Assembly (NCBI GenBank): GCA_034766995.1
Contig: CM068318.1
Location: 5,461,001-5,525,000, forward strand
DNA from: Acanthacorydalis orientalis
Taxonomy: Eukaryota > Arthropoda > Insecta > Megaloptera > Corydalidae
Direction of reading: 5' to 3'
Length of the DNA stretch: 64,000 nucleotides
Below are positions 25,534 through 37,406 of this stretch, piece after piece. The notes under the pieces are model-generated. The model was not told where the DNA came from and did no database searches. It saw only the letters and a list, made by a program, of their open reading frames with translations. How positions within the stretch are numbered: position 1 is the stretch's first letter; each line of letters begins with the position of its first letter. A program made the translations under genes and the position numbers.

Positions 25534-27700
25534 AACAAAGGATATTAGAAATACATACATTTAATAAAATAAAACATATTCGATATCTATGATTTATGAT
25601 TGACATTTGCGATTCAGTTTGATTTGCCAGATTCAAGAGAATTGTATGTTAACTTTCTTGTCCTTTCAAGTGAACATATCAACGATGACATTTGATTTTC
25701 TTATTTTGTTTTGTAAAAGGATTGTTCTCCTTTTATTTTGATCTGTTTTGAGAATACTTCTTCTCTAAACAAGGATGTATCTATTTTTCGTATCATCGAT
25801 TCCAATTCGATTATCAGTAAAGGAAAGTCTTTTATATTGTTTGTGTTTTGATGCATCAAACAATCGGCATTTAAAATTATATGTTACTTTTAATGAAAAT
25901 GTTTTTATTTATTGTCGATTCTATTATTAGTACCATTACTATGACTGTTATATATTTTTTTATTGTATAATTTATTTCATAAACTATTTAAAAAAAAATG
26001 CAATTGAAGTTATTCAAACTGCTGTATTTTATAATCAAATTGAACAATAATAAAAACAGTCCTTTATATACAAACCTGTTATTATTTTGATAACAATTTG
26101 TGTAGCTTGATTTGAAAATATTCAAGTTTTCGTTTACGAAAAAAAAATAAATTTTCTCTCTCACCCTTCTGTATCGCTGATGACATATCATAAGTGAACG
26201 CATTGTTCAGAAAATATCTTGGCTTTTGAGAGATTATGAGTGATTGAATAACGGCCGTCGAACAGACGGGCGCTGAAGGAGATATTGTTTGATACAGGAA
26301 ATATTGACCGAGAAAATGCATTAGAGTTATATGTGTTCGTATGAATTATATTTATGTGCGTGAAAGTGACGTTTTCAATGGGGATATACTATAAAATTAA
26401 TTTATGGCTGTAGGTGTTTACACAATTAAATAAATAATTTCAAACACCATCTAGTGTATATTTATATTATTGTCACTGTTTCGGATTGTTGGATATAATA
26501 CACGATATGGTACGAAACTGTTGAAAATGAAGCAATGTTGAATGTAAATTTATATACTTTGTAGACGTATTTATTTTGAAATAAATGGTGCAATTTTTCT
26601 ATATTTAAAATGGTATGAGTTATAAAATTTATACTTATAAAAAGGAAAATTTCATCAAATTAAAACATTTTATTATCAACATTTACTTTGAAAAAACATT
26701 ATTTTTTACTATGTAAGAATTTTAATATTTGACACAGATTATTGAGATTATTTGATTATTTGACACTATTGGTCATTAGTTTTTGATTCTTTGACAAAGT
26801 AACATGAAAAACATAACAAATATAGCCAAATAATAAACAATGTATATTGAAAAACTTATAAATCAGTCTTTTAAAATTTTGTTTATAAGATTTTAATATA
26901 AAAATAACTTTCTTAAGTCATGATCAAAATCTGTATATCATTGCAGAAAAATATCGAGTACAGAATGGGAACAAAACTTGAATAAAAACTAAACAGTAAT
27001 ATGAAACATATTCACGTGAATAAATAATCAATATGACAAAGAAGAACAGAGACACAAACGTCGTAATGCTAAACCAAATAATAGCACAGGCAGTAATCTT
27101 ATAAAATCCATTAGCATGTCTCTGAGTAAATATTTCCACAGTTATTGAAAGACACCTCTCCTGTTCCGGCTGACCTAAATTCGAACGTAACTAGAACATG
27201 CTCGCCATTACGGAAAATCTATGAGCCATATCTTGGGAGAACGATTGTTTGACATTTATAAAAGGTGCTAGGTACGCAGCAATCGACACATTATATGGCC
27301 TATTTACATCATATAATATTGATGCAATGTTGACGCAAATACATATATTTGCACATGTATATGTGAAACGTATACAGTCATACATTTATGCATATATACT
27401 AACGATTGAATACAAAAAATTGTACTTTCGGTGCAATATTGCTACTAGTATGATCAAAAATCAACTGTCATCATATACAACGGAGACAAAACGACTATTT
27501 ACTCGACAAAAAGTTTGACGCGGGCCAGTGTGACACTTTGTCTCGAGTAGGCGAATCTATTTAATGAGAAGTCGTTAATTTACATAGAACTTTGAATTTG
27601 AAAGTATGTATAACTTACAGAAAGTATATATGATGAATCTTAAATAAATTCGAAACAAATCATTACAGATATAAAGTTAAACCTATAAGTCATCAATTAT
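25268..27700. other. AT-rich DNA, no gene seen
   Basis: A short TA array lies at 25497-25527. The 27160-27560 stretch is slightly GC-richer and has open frames on both strands without recognisable similarity. Confidence 0.4.
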
Positions 27701-27719
27701 TTTCAATGGGATATTTTTG

Positions 27720-28890
27720 TGTCAGTTCTACTTCAACCGTGAAGGTGTAAAAACGTGTCTTGTTATTGTTTTTTTGTAATTTGGAGTGTGAAGTTATTCT
27801 TAAGTTAACAATTATATATTATTTTTTATGTTTTGTTATTTTCGTTCAGGATTTAATGCGGTAACAGTAAAACAAAAAAAATATGATATTTACAGAAATG
27901 TGTTCAATGTTAAATTCCAACACCGGTTTAGAAAACTCACTGCAGGTAATTTTAACTTGTCTGATAGTTCTCGAAGTGGACGGCACGTCGAGTTCAATAA
28001 CAACGCCTCAAAATAGTTTTTTGGAATCCGGCCCAAAATTAAGCATACAGGAATTATCATTCAGACTTCAGTCCATGTGGTCAACTGTACAAAGACACAT
28101 ACATAAAATTGGCAAGATTAATGTACAAGGAAAATAGTTTTTATGTCATTTATTTGATATGCGTGAGGATCAGCGATGAACACTTTGAGTTTTATTGTTG
28201 ATAAGATTGCATAATAATTTCTTTTTTACCAAAATTGTCAACAGATATGAGAGGTTGATCTTTTATTTCAACGTTAAGTCCTCTAAACAGTGTCATTTAG
28301 TGAAGGAAAGACCGGGACTCGAACCGACTCCTAAACCAAGTGTGTCTTTGCGAAATGTTCTTTTGTATATTTGGTGTGATTGCATTGACATAATTCATTA
28401 CAAGTGGTTAAAACCTGATGAAAGAATTACCTCTGAGTCATATTGTCACCAAGTACAACAGCTACTTGAGAAATTGTTGAAACAGAGACTTGCTTTAGTC
28501 GACAGAAAACGCGTTATTCTTCAACACGATAATGTTAGATCATATGCGTCTAGGATCACACAAGAAAAAATTAGGCAGCTCTAATAAGAAGTTTTATCAT
28601 ACCCACCGTACTCTTCGGATATTACTCCATCTGTTTATTATTTGTCCCGGTCGTTAGAGCATTCATCAATAAATAAAATTTTGAAAACTCTAGTTGATAT
28701 TTGAAAAGATCTAGATTATTATTTTATATCATTGTTGCCAGATTTCTTCCAGAAACGGATTGAACATTTACACAAAAAATGTAAAATTATCATTGATAAC
28801 AATGGGGATTATACAATTGGTCAAGAAATGAACACTTTTTTTATTAAACTTAAAATTGTCTTTTTATAGGAAAGTAATTGATTGCTTATG
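27720..28890 (+). mobile_element. Near full-length mariner pseudogene
   Basis: The order and spacing of motifs match a whole mariner transposase. An N-terminal DNA-binding part lies near 27900-28135 (FQHRFRKLTAGNFNLSDSSR, then ESGPKLSIQEL, VQRHIHKIGKIN). The catalytic block at 28360-28584 includes YIWCD with the first Asp and LQHDN with the second. The C-terminal part at 28585-28815 includes YPPYSSDITPS and ends IIDNNGDY. At least three frameshifts and several stops inactivate it. Its 3' side runs into an 88-base TA array. The longest intact piece (28195-28584) should not be taken for a host gene. Confidence 0.9.
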
Positions 28891-28897
28891 GATACCC

Positions 28898-28901
<4 letters not shown>

Positions 28902-28989
<88 letters not shown>
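28902..28989. repeat. (TA)n microsatellite
   Basis: About 43 TA units with one phase break, adjoining the mariner pseudogene. Confidence 0.95.
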
Positions 28990-28992
<3 letters not shown>

Positions 28993-30874
28993 GAGCAAGT
29001 TGAAATAAATTTAGTGAATTAAGTAAAAATGATGGTAAACACTAGAAATCAAGGCATTCCGAATAAATCAATGTGAAATTTAAATAATTATGAATTGAAA
29101 TTCTTCTAGTGGACATAATTTGACATAGATAATTGATTACATGAAAAACAGATCAATTGACTGGAGGAATAAATAATTATTGTCTTGACTGATTCCTGTA
29201 TTGTCGCCAAGATACGTGTGGTTTAATCAAATATTAGAAATAAAATTAGTATCGATAATTTTGCGAGAAAATAGATGAAGAACACGCACGACTTTATGTG
29301 CCATATTTAAAATTTTAACTTTTTACTCTTGAACTGATATATTGATAAAATTTACGAATCGATTGAAAAAGAGTTTCAAACAGTTCTATTTATTTTTCAA
29401 AACAGATTTACATATATTGATAAACACATTATTTACCATCTAAATAAATGATTTCATAATTCTGCACTGTTACGTTGATTATTTTTTTTTTATCTAATGA
29501 CATAATTTGCTTACGCCTTTCACTTTCGTACAGTATAAGATATATGTATACATTTCTTGCATTGTACGATCTTACCTATAAACTGTTGTAAAAAAATTCT
29601 ACAATGCATTAAAAACTCGCACATGCAGTAAATGAATATGTGAGTAGATGAGTCGTGAGAAGGGAGGTTTATTAAAAAGTAATGTTTTGTGGAAAAATAG
29701 AAAAAAATAAAACAGTAGCCGTTATCAAATGAATCCCTACATCCCGAACTGATGCCCCAGGTCAACGCTCGAAGCTATAGCCTAGTATTGTACGATTATA
29801 TTCGACACATTTATATTTAGAGCGGTTTATCTAATTTTACATATGGTTAAGAAGTCGAGCCATATGTCGGTACCGATGCATTATTATGAATATTTGTCGG
29901 AATCGTGATCGAAACTGTGCATAATTTCGACAGAAACGACTTCGGTGTTCGATTTTCACATTTTGAGGTGCGGTCTGGTCTGACTTAATCGAAATGAACA
30001 GCTCCAGGCACACACTTTATAGCCAGACTGCATGTATTTAACTTGTCATCGATGTAAGTACATTTTACACACATTGTGAATTCGAATTGTTGTTTTTAGC
30101 GAGAGCAGACATTTAATCGAAGAAGAAAATTTATATCAAAAATGTGGTTAATCAATTATTATGAATATGTTGAAGTATTCACTTTATTGGTGTGTATTTT
30201 AAGGTATATTTTAGAAAAACAGTATCAGTAATGCATAGTTTTTATCGACTTTGTGTTAAAATACATGCAATTGGAAACTTATTATTTTAAGAGACTAATA
30301 CTGCACACAGTGTGCACGATGAGTGAGTTAGGTGTTCTTTTCCACGGCACGATGTAGTCACGCCCGAATATTTTGTTATTGTTGAAAATCACGAACAGCT
30401 TCTACTTTACGAAATTTCACTTCATATAAAAGCACAATGTTAAATCATCGTGTATTTCACTCGTGATACCATACGACCCGTTTCGAATCGTCATGAAATC
30501 ATTTAAAAAAATAATTTTCGTTTTGTTCGAATCTCGACGGAGGGAGATTTAATTTGAAGCGATCGAAAAGAATGAAGAACTCGCTCGAAAACGGAATTTT
30601 CATTTATTTATTTGGTCTAAAATCAACATTTATCCATGTCTCCTCTGTTCTGTATTATTTACGGAACAATGTTTACAATGGTTCGTTGTGATGTGCGTGA
30701 TGTTATTAAACGATGACTGTCATCGAATTTAATTTCTTTCTAGGGCACGACTTCATTATTCTGTAATTAATATCTACCCACGTGGATAACTTATGAAACG
30801 ATGACAATTAGGAAACTCGCGAAAAGTTATTTCGTTGTCATTCATTCGACAAAATATATTTTTGAGCTATTCGA

Positions 30875-30877
<3 letters not shown>
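28990..30877. other. Non-coding segment with two CpG-containing patches
   Basis: 29760-30060 and 30300-30860 are GC-richer, with mixed sequence typical of conserved non-coding DNA (for example the inverted repeat TGCACACAGTGTGCA at 30302-30316). They lie upstream of the Ig gene's first visible exon on the same strand, so intronic enhancers are possible. 29640-29765 resembles a transposon end but is too decayed to assign. Confidence 0.35.
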
Positions 30878-30913
<36 letters not shown>

Positions 30914-30928
30914 GAGAGAGAGAGAGAG

Positions 30929-31129
30929 GATTTAGGATTTCACATGGAGATATTAATAAGGGGCGCAAGGGTTAAGACAAGTCATGTTATGTTTTATTTA
31001 GTATTTTAGTTCAATACAATACTAAAATACAATTGAACTAAAATATTATACTAAATGGGGGATACCATGTTTTTTTTCTAATTATTGTATTTTTTTAAAT
31101 ACTTTTGTATGGAAACTTAAGTTGAGTCA
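30929..31129. mobile_element. Palindromic MITE, copy 2
   Basis: Same family as 8612-8792. The centre TTTAGTATTTTAGTTCAA repeats inverted as TTGAACTAAAATA, and the outer right arm is GGAAACTTAAGTTGAGTCA. The left outer end is more decayed. A (TA)n(GA)n tract precedes it. Confidence 0.8.
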
Positions 31130-31161
31130 TTGTATATATATATATATGTAGAGAGAGAGGA

Positions 31162-31379
31162 TGATTCAATTTAGACTTCCACATGGAAGTATTAAAAAGT
31201 GAGCTCAGGTGTAAGAAAAGTGATGTTATTTTTTATTTAGTATTTTAGTTCAATTCAATACTAAAATATAATTGAACTAATAATATACTAAATGGGGGAC
31301 ATGCTTTTTTAATTTTTGTATTTTTTTAAAATACTTTTATATGGAAGCTTAAGATGAAGGTTAAGGTGAAGCTTAATCA
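31162..31379. mobile_element. Palindromic MITE, copy 3
   Basis: The left end TGATTCAATTTAGACTTCCA, the palindromic centre, and the right arm ATGGAAGCTTAAGATGAAGG match copies 1 and 2. It lies 32 bases after copy 2, and each has a TA-GA tract in front, suggesting tandem duplication of the tract plus the element. The right end has a small local duplication. Confidence 0.8.
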
Positions 31380-31381
31380 CA

Positions 31382-31382
<1 letters not shown>

Positions 31383-31429
<47 letters not shown>
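31383..31429. repeat. (TA)n microsatellite
   Basis: About 23 TA units directly after MITE copy 3. Confidence 0.95.
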
Positions 31430-31431
<2 letters not shown>

Positions 31432-31776
31432 TGCTATTCACAAAACATATTCCATAATTATTTTGTTCGCTTTTCTATACATTCTCAATTAGCCGATATG
31501 ATATTACAATGCTTATTAAAATATTCAGTAATTTAAAGATAATTGAAAATTTGGTGTCTTCACTCATGTATTGTTTTTTTTTATTCGAGCTGTAAATTCA
31601 GAACGAATGTTTTATTTATACATGCTTAGTTTATTTCAAAAACGTTTTTATTACACAATGAGTACGAAATTACTGTAATAATTGTATCAATCATCTGTGT
31701 TTGTATTTACGATTTATTATGTATTCATTTTATGTCTTACATTGTGATCTAATTTAGTCATTACTTTTGATTGCAG

Positions 31777-32116
31777 CGAATGCGAAAGTGGCGAAGTCGC
31801 ACGATAGCAATGGCGTCGACGAAAACATCGGGCTGTCGGAAGATTACACGAACGACGAAGCCGCCGAATACGAAGAATACTCTGATGAGAACTCGAATTA
31901 CACAGGATCAGCTCCGGCTCTCATATCAGAACCTGGAAATTTCACGGTGGTTAAAGGAGAAACTGTATATTTACCATGTAACGTTTCCAATTCAGGTAAT
32001 TCTTTTATGTATTCAATTCGGTTCGTCTTATTTGATTTTCATTTTTGTGTTTTATTTACCATTTTCGCTAATCTAATTTAAATGTTTATTGTTAATGCAA
32101 AAGTCGATTAAAACCG

Positions 32117-32179
<63 letters not shown>

Positions 32180-33927
32180 TAAGAGCAAGTCAGAAAATAA
32201 AGGCACAATTAAGAAGTAAAGAAATATTATTCTAAATACATGATTTTTATTAACGTCATTTTTCTACATAATCCCTCCTAACTTCTATCTTAGTTCAATG
32301 ATTATTGAAGTTCTGAATTTCGTCTTTGAAAAACATTTTAATATTGTGTATATCCTCTTTCCCCGTATTAATGACCTCATCAGAAAGACACATTAGCACC
32401 CTATCTTGTCTTTTAACAGCCCCAAAAGGTGGAAATCATTTGGTACTAAATTAGAATTACATGGTGGGAGATCCATCCGGATGTATAAAACGTACAACGA
32501 TCGACTTATTATAGCTAATAAAATAAATTAGTATATCCAATATCTAAGTTTTGATCTGCTAAACCACTCATTTTATATTCATGATTTAACACCAAGTCTT
32601 GATTTCCACTTCTTTGGACTATTGAAAGAAGAATTGAGAGGAGGAAAACTTCAATGAAATGTGACGAAAATTTTTCTTCTGATATCTTCAAAGCGAAAAA
32701 TTAACGATAGATTCAAATTAATGCAGAACAAACTATGAGTTGTTGTAAATTCTTTTTTGAAAAAAAAATCATTCCAAAATAACTATACGTCTTTAACTAA
32801 GTTCTTAATTATGTATTTCCAAAAAAGAAAATATTGTTAGACAACTCCGATTAATAGAAAAACGATATTATTGTAGATGAGTACGCGTCAATGTGGTACA
32901 AAGAAACGGTATTATTGTATCAAGATAAATTCGAAGTGTCGCCTTCGGACCATAGAATGAGGTTTCCGAACAAGACGTTAGTCATCAGGAACGTGTCAAA
33001 GAACGATACCGGCGAATACAGATGCAAAATATCTTCAGATCCGGCGATCGAGCTAATCCACCACGTAATCGTCCTGTACCCTACTAGAATTGTGAACATA
33101 CATCCGAAGAAGAGAATTCAACTCGAGTTGAATTCGTCTTTAAATTTGACATGTGAAGTAGAAGGCGATCCGACGCCTGTCGTCACTTGGTCGAAAGAGG
33201 GGAAGATGCTTTACAGAAGCGAGCAGATGTTGCCGGCTCATATTTACCAAATTAAGAATCTGCAGCCGCGAGATGCGGGAACATATCAGTGTTTAGCCGT
33301 TTCTGAAAACGGAAAACCTGATCATGATTTTGTAAAAGTACATGTAACGTGTAAGTATCTTTTTTTAAATTACCGCACACGAAAATGTATGCAAGCGATA
33401 GCATCTAGAAAATGTCTAAAAATGTTTTACACTCACTTATAGGAGTAATATATCTCTTCATTGCTCGTACACTGGCTTACATTTCATATTTCTTTCCTCG
33501 CTTAGATCCTCCGACAGTGCAAATCGAAAACAGTGTCGTAACAACTGCTGATACATTTACGTCTCAGTTGAGCTGCATCGTCCACGCATTTCCAGAACCT
33601 ATCGTAGAGTGGTTGAAAAATGATATTATATTGATAGAACATCCAAGATACAATATCACACGTCGAAACAACCATTATCACTTGCAAATTTCACGAACTA
33701 AAGAAACAGATTTTGGAAAATACACCTGTATGGCGAAAAATCCATTAGGAGAGTCAAAAGCGGATGTCACTTTGACTGGAGCACCAGCACCTGCAGAATT
33801 CATTAAAGCAGAAACAATTCCTGATCGAAGAAATATGGTTTTGGAATGGAAAGTTGAGTCGTACAATCCGATCAGCGAATATGAACTTCAGTACAGAAAA
33901 ACAAAAGTAAGTTCTTAACAGATAAAC

Positions 33928-33965
<38 letters not shown>

Positions 33966-35993
33966 CAGTATTTATATTTAATATTCAGTATTTATATTTA
34001 AACAAACGTGTACCTGTTTGTTTTACAGGATTCAAAATGGGTGACAGTGCAAGACGTCGAGGTGTTTACTCCGCTTGGTAATAGTTACACTGTAAACTAT
34101 ACAATTGCAGATTTAGACGCTGGACAATACGTAACACGATTAAGAGCCAGAAATTCATATGGCTGGTCCAATTATTCAGTTGCGAAGGAATTTACAGGCG
34201 GTATGTAGTATCATAAATCTGATTATTCCTAGTAGTTAATCTTCTTTTCAGTATTCCATAATGTATCTAAATTTGCTATTTACTATTAGTATTTATATGA
34301 AATTGTGTTTAAAAGCATATAAAGTATTCGACCAAAATATACAATATCTCCAATTATTATAAAATGAATTATGATCGATTATACTGAAATTTGTTACTGA
34401 AAAGGTGGGCGTATAGCGGCCGGTCTTTAAAATTTAAACGCACAGAAAAATATATAATGTTTATATTTAGATCTTAAAATAATGTGATATTGTCTAAAAC
34501 AAATTGAAGATAAGAAAAAAAGGCGACATTAAAAATTCATTAAACAAGAAATACTGAATTTTATTGTATTCGAAACACTTAGGAAATCCAGTATCAATGT
34601 TCTGTCTATTCAACAAATGTAAAATTCACTCCTCCAATTCTACAAATTAATCAGTGAAGTTATTAAAATGCGTCTTCTTTGCATATTAATATGAATTAAG
34701 AATAATGCCGGATTTGTCATTCTTGTTTGATTTATATTTGATTGAAATCTTTTTTATCAATTTCAATTCAAGAAAAAAAATTGAAACAATAAACACACTC
34801 AATCCCCACTCCATTGCAAGACACAGCGATTAAGATTGGAAGAAATTTACAAAAATGTAATTTTGCAGTAAACTCTAGAAATTTCAATGATGCCCACTGA
34901 AACACATTTTTACTTCATCAACACTGATTTTCATAGTCTAAACTATATCTGAAATATACCAGTGTCCACACTACACTATATCTTCGTTAGAAAAGTATTG
35001 AAGTCTAAATCAAATATCAAGTATGCATAATCTTAAGTTTATCTGTTACAATAATCAGCGTTTAGTAACAAAATAACAAAAATTAATAGAATTTGATTCG
35101 TCGTCTTGGAACGAAGGAATGCATTTAATACGGTATTTTTCTTAATAATAATGTTTTTTTAATGGATACCAAAAAATGTTTCCTATAAAATATGTTTAAT
35201 CTGAACTCAATACATGTTCAATTAAGAATTACGTCTTTAAACCATCGTTAAATGAAATCAAATATATTATTCTGAATAAAGACCAATCAATAATTAACTT
35301 CAAACACAAGAGTTATATTTCGGAAAATGCATCATGGACAAAGTACACTAGGTTTTGTTTTTGTTAGTTCGGTGACTTTTTCGTTTGATTTGAAACCTCC
35401 CAATGGTGTTTCAAGTCTGACAGTGTATCGATATTTAACTCTACTCGTTCTTGCAATTCATTTGTGCTCCTCTGTTGTGATGAAAAATAAATTGAAACAT
35501 GTTGGAAGCGGGATAAATGTTCTCAGAAAAAATAAAATATCATTACTAAATTATTTATATCCAGTCGTTTTTATATAAAAGAAATGTTCTCTAAACTGAA
35601 AGAAAAATAATTCAGGTTGATATTTATTTTTTTACAACGATCCAAAACAAAAGAATAAGTGTTTGATGTCGAATGATAGAGCTGTGTAGATTACTGTATG
35701 TCTAGTATCGATTGATTAAACCAGACCAATGTTTTCCAAAAAATATAACAAAAACTGACTTTGATATTCCACAATCGAAATCATTTTTTTTTCATTCGTA
35801 CAAAGGTCAAGAAATATTATATCTCTGTGCGATTCGTCCTAATAACCATTGCTTTGTATGTAAATATAAACAATAAATTATTTTCTTTTCAGAACCAGTT
35901 CCAGCCAACATATCAGGATCATCGGTTGCGTTCCCCTCGACGTTAACGCTCGTTTGTACCTATATTTTTATAGCTATTTTTCGATATAACTGA
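31777..35993 (+). CDS. Three-Ig plus FN3 cell-adhesion protein, probably GPI-anchored (Klingon/Wrapper-like), 5' end missing
   Basis: Five exons join in frame with GT-AG introns: 31777-31995, 32877-33350, 33506-33906, 34029-34200, 35893-35993 (phases 1, 1, 1, 0, 1). About 454 residues are visible. They start with an acidic linker (EDYTNDEAAEYEEYSDENSN). Ig1 follows (Cys67, Trp79, then NDTGEYRC with Cys122) and is split by the first intron. Ig2 (LNLTCEVEGDPTP, RDAGTYQC) shares exon 2. Ig3 (SQLSCIVHAFPEP, TDFGKYTC) opens exon 3, and an FN3 domain (VLEWKVESYNPISEYELQY, ending YVTRLRARNSYGWSNYS) spans exons 3-4. A short hydrophobic tail (STLTLVCTYIFIAIF) ends the protein at TGA 35991. That tail fits a GPI signal. 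In Drosophila this domain order is that of Klingon and Wrapper, GPI-linked neuronal/glial adhesion proteins. Several N-glycosylation sequons (NFT, NKT, NDT, NSS) are present. The exon with the signal peptide lies upstream and was not found. Confidence 0.9.
32120..32180. repeat. (TA)n(CA)n microsatellite in the Ig gene intron
   Basis: About 26 TA units then CA units, adjoining a transposon relic. Confidence 0.95.
32182..32480 (-). mobile_element. Mariner-like relic, C-terminal fragment, in the first visible Ig-gene intron
   Basis: The minus strand gives frameshifted C-terminal transposase motifs in order: a LPPCNSNLVPNDFHLFG-like block (HPPYSPDLAPSDFHLF in intact relatives), then SDEV, MFFKDEIQNFNNH, and RRDYVEK near 32270. 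The rest of the element is absent. Confidence 0.75.
32560..32770 (+). mobile_element. Second mariner-like relic, opposite orientation
   Basis: The plus strand reads HSFYIHDLTPSLDFHFFGLL then KEELRGGKLQ, the same C-terminal block as the neighbouring minus-strand relic but facing the other way. The two form a decayed inverted pair inside one intron. Confidence 0.7.
34201..35892 (+). other. Last intron of the Ig gene
   Basis: It begins GTATGT and ends TTTTCAG. It is AT-rich, without recognised genes or transposons. The 83-codon frame at 35327-35578 is unassigned. Confidence 0.7.
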
Positions 35994-36201
35994 ATCAGTC
36001 GATGGTACGTCGATAATAAACTTTTTATTAAGTACCTTAACTAAAAGGCCTAGAATACCATGCAGTTTCTAAGCTCTAACACTTGGTATTTCTATTCAAA
36101 GATTCATGAGACAAAATTAATAATTCGACATGAAAATATAAATGAATTTTTTTTCTGTGCTATGAAATGTATATTATTTTCAAATTATTTGTTATGTTCT
36201 A

Positions 36202-36204
<3 letters not shown>

Positions 36205-36267
<63 letters not shown>
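36205..36267. repeat. (TA)n microsatellite
   Basis: About 31 TA units. Confidence 0.95.
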
Positions 36268-36271
<4 letters not shown>

Positions 36272-36654
36272 ACATATTGAAAATACATTTACTCAGTCGA
36301 ACATAAAAAAAAAATAAATTCCAAGTGAGACACTGGGAATATTATTTATTGCTCTTAATTCCTTTTATAAATAATATTTATTAAAAAAAAATATTTTTGT
36401 AAGTTATTGTAGACACTGTATATGTTTAAATAATTTGATTTTATATTAAGTTTATATCACAAACCAAAGAAGTCAATCAGTAAATGATTAAAAAAATGTT
36501 ATATTTACTTAAGCTACGTTGTTATAATTTTAGTACGTGTCTTCGAAACCTCTCGTGTAGACGCTAAAATGAATCATATAATTTTATTGCATTCAGATTG
36601 AAATTAACAATTCGTTTAATCTCTGCTTCTGCTGCTGCAACGCCATAAGCTTTT

Positions 36655-36703
36655 AGAAAGTACCTGCCTGTACATAGTACAAAATACAGTCTAGGTACTT
36701 TCT
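36655..36703 (+). other. Imperfect RNA-like hairpin
   Basis: AGAAAGTACCTGCCTGTA pairs with TACAGTCTAGGTACTTTCT around a 12-base loop. The stem is about 18 bp with one internal bulge. It is shorter than most insect microRNA precursors, and the flanks pair weakly. Confidence 0.3.
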
Positions 36704-36892
36704 TGATTAGTTTTGCACGAATATTGTTAATGTACGTTAAATTATTATTTCAGACAGTATTTCATTGTTTGTTTAACTTGTAATCGGGCGACGTTTATAT
36801 AGAGATAATTTCTGAACTAGTCACAAGTGGCCAACTTAAAGTATCTGAAATAATCTCTTTATCATTTCATGTTTATTATTTTTTCCGTGCAT

Positions 36893-36957
36893 ACACACAC
36901 ACAAACACACGCACGTATGTTCATGTACGTACACACACACACATATATATATATATG

Positions 36958-37017
<60 letters not shown>

Positions 37018-37030
37018 CATATATATATAC
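36893..37030. repeat. (CA)n/(TA)n compound microsatellite
   Basis: CA, CG-interrupted and TA blocks with TTCA interruptions. Confidence 0.9.
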
Positions 37031-37356
37031 ACAAATTGTACGCGTGTGTTTATGTCTTTGTATATAAATAATAATGATCAATTTAAATGTATGATATTAG
37101 TTTAATTTGTATTTCCTTCTAATTACTTTTATTACTCATTTTGGAACATATCTATTTTATATAACAAGTTTGTATTATATTATGTATTTAATGAAATGAG
37201 GAAATATATAGCGTTCAAAGCGCTGAAATAAAGTTGAAAAATCATGAGCTACTCTGTTTGACACTCATTCTACAACGAGGAATTTCATTAAATTAAAACA
37301 AAAACAGCATTGTTGTATAGGAGATTCTTGCTAATTTTTAAATAAGGAAAGATTGT

Positions 37357-37359
<3 letters not shown>

Positions 37360-37404
<45 letters not shown>
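37360..37404. repeat. (TA)n microsatellite
   Basis: About 22 TA units. Confidence 0.95.

Positions 37405-37406
<2 letters not shown>

Noticed and set aside
28310..28335. GGGACTCGAACC-type stretch resembling the T arm of a tRNA
   Set aside because: It lies inside the mariner pseudogene at its normal coding position, and no cloverleaf could be drawn around it.
30302..30316. TGCACACAGTGTGCA as a hairpin RNA
   Set aside because: The inverted repeat is only 7 bp per arm and does not extend into the flanks.
33502..33866. Two minus-strand open frames opposite the Ig3/FN3 exon
   Set aside because: They are antisense shadows of a clearly coding exon.
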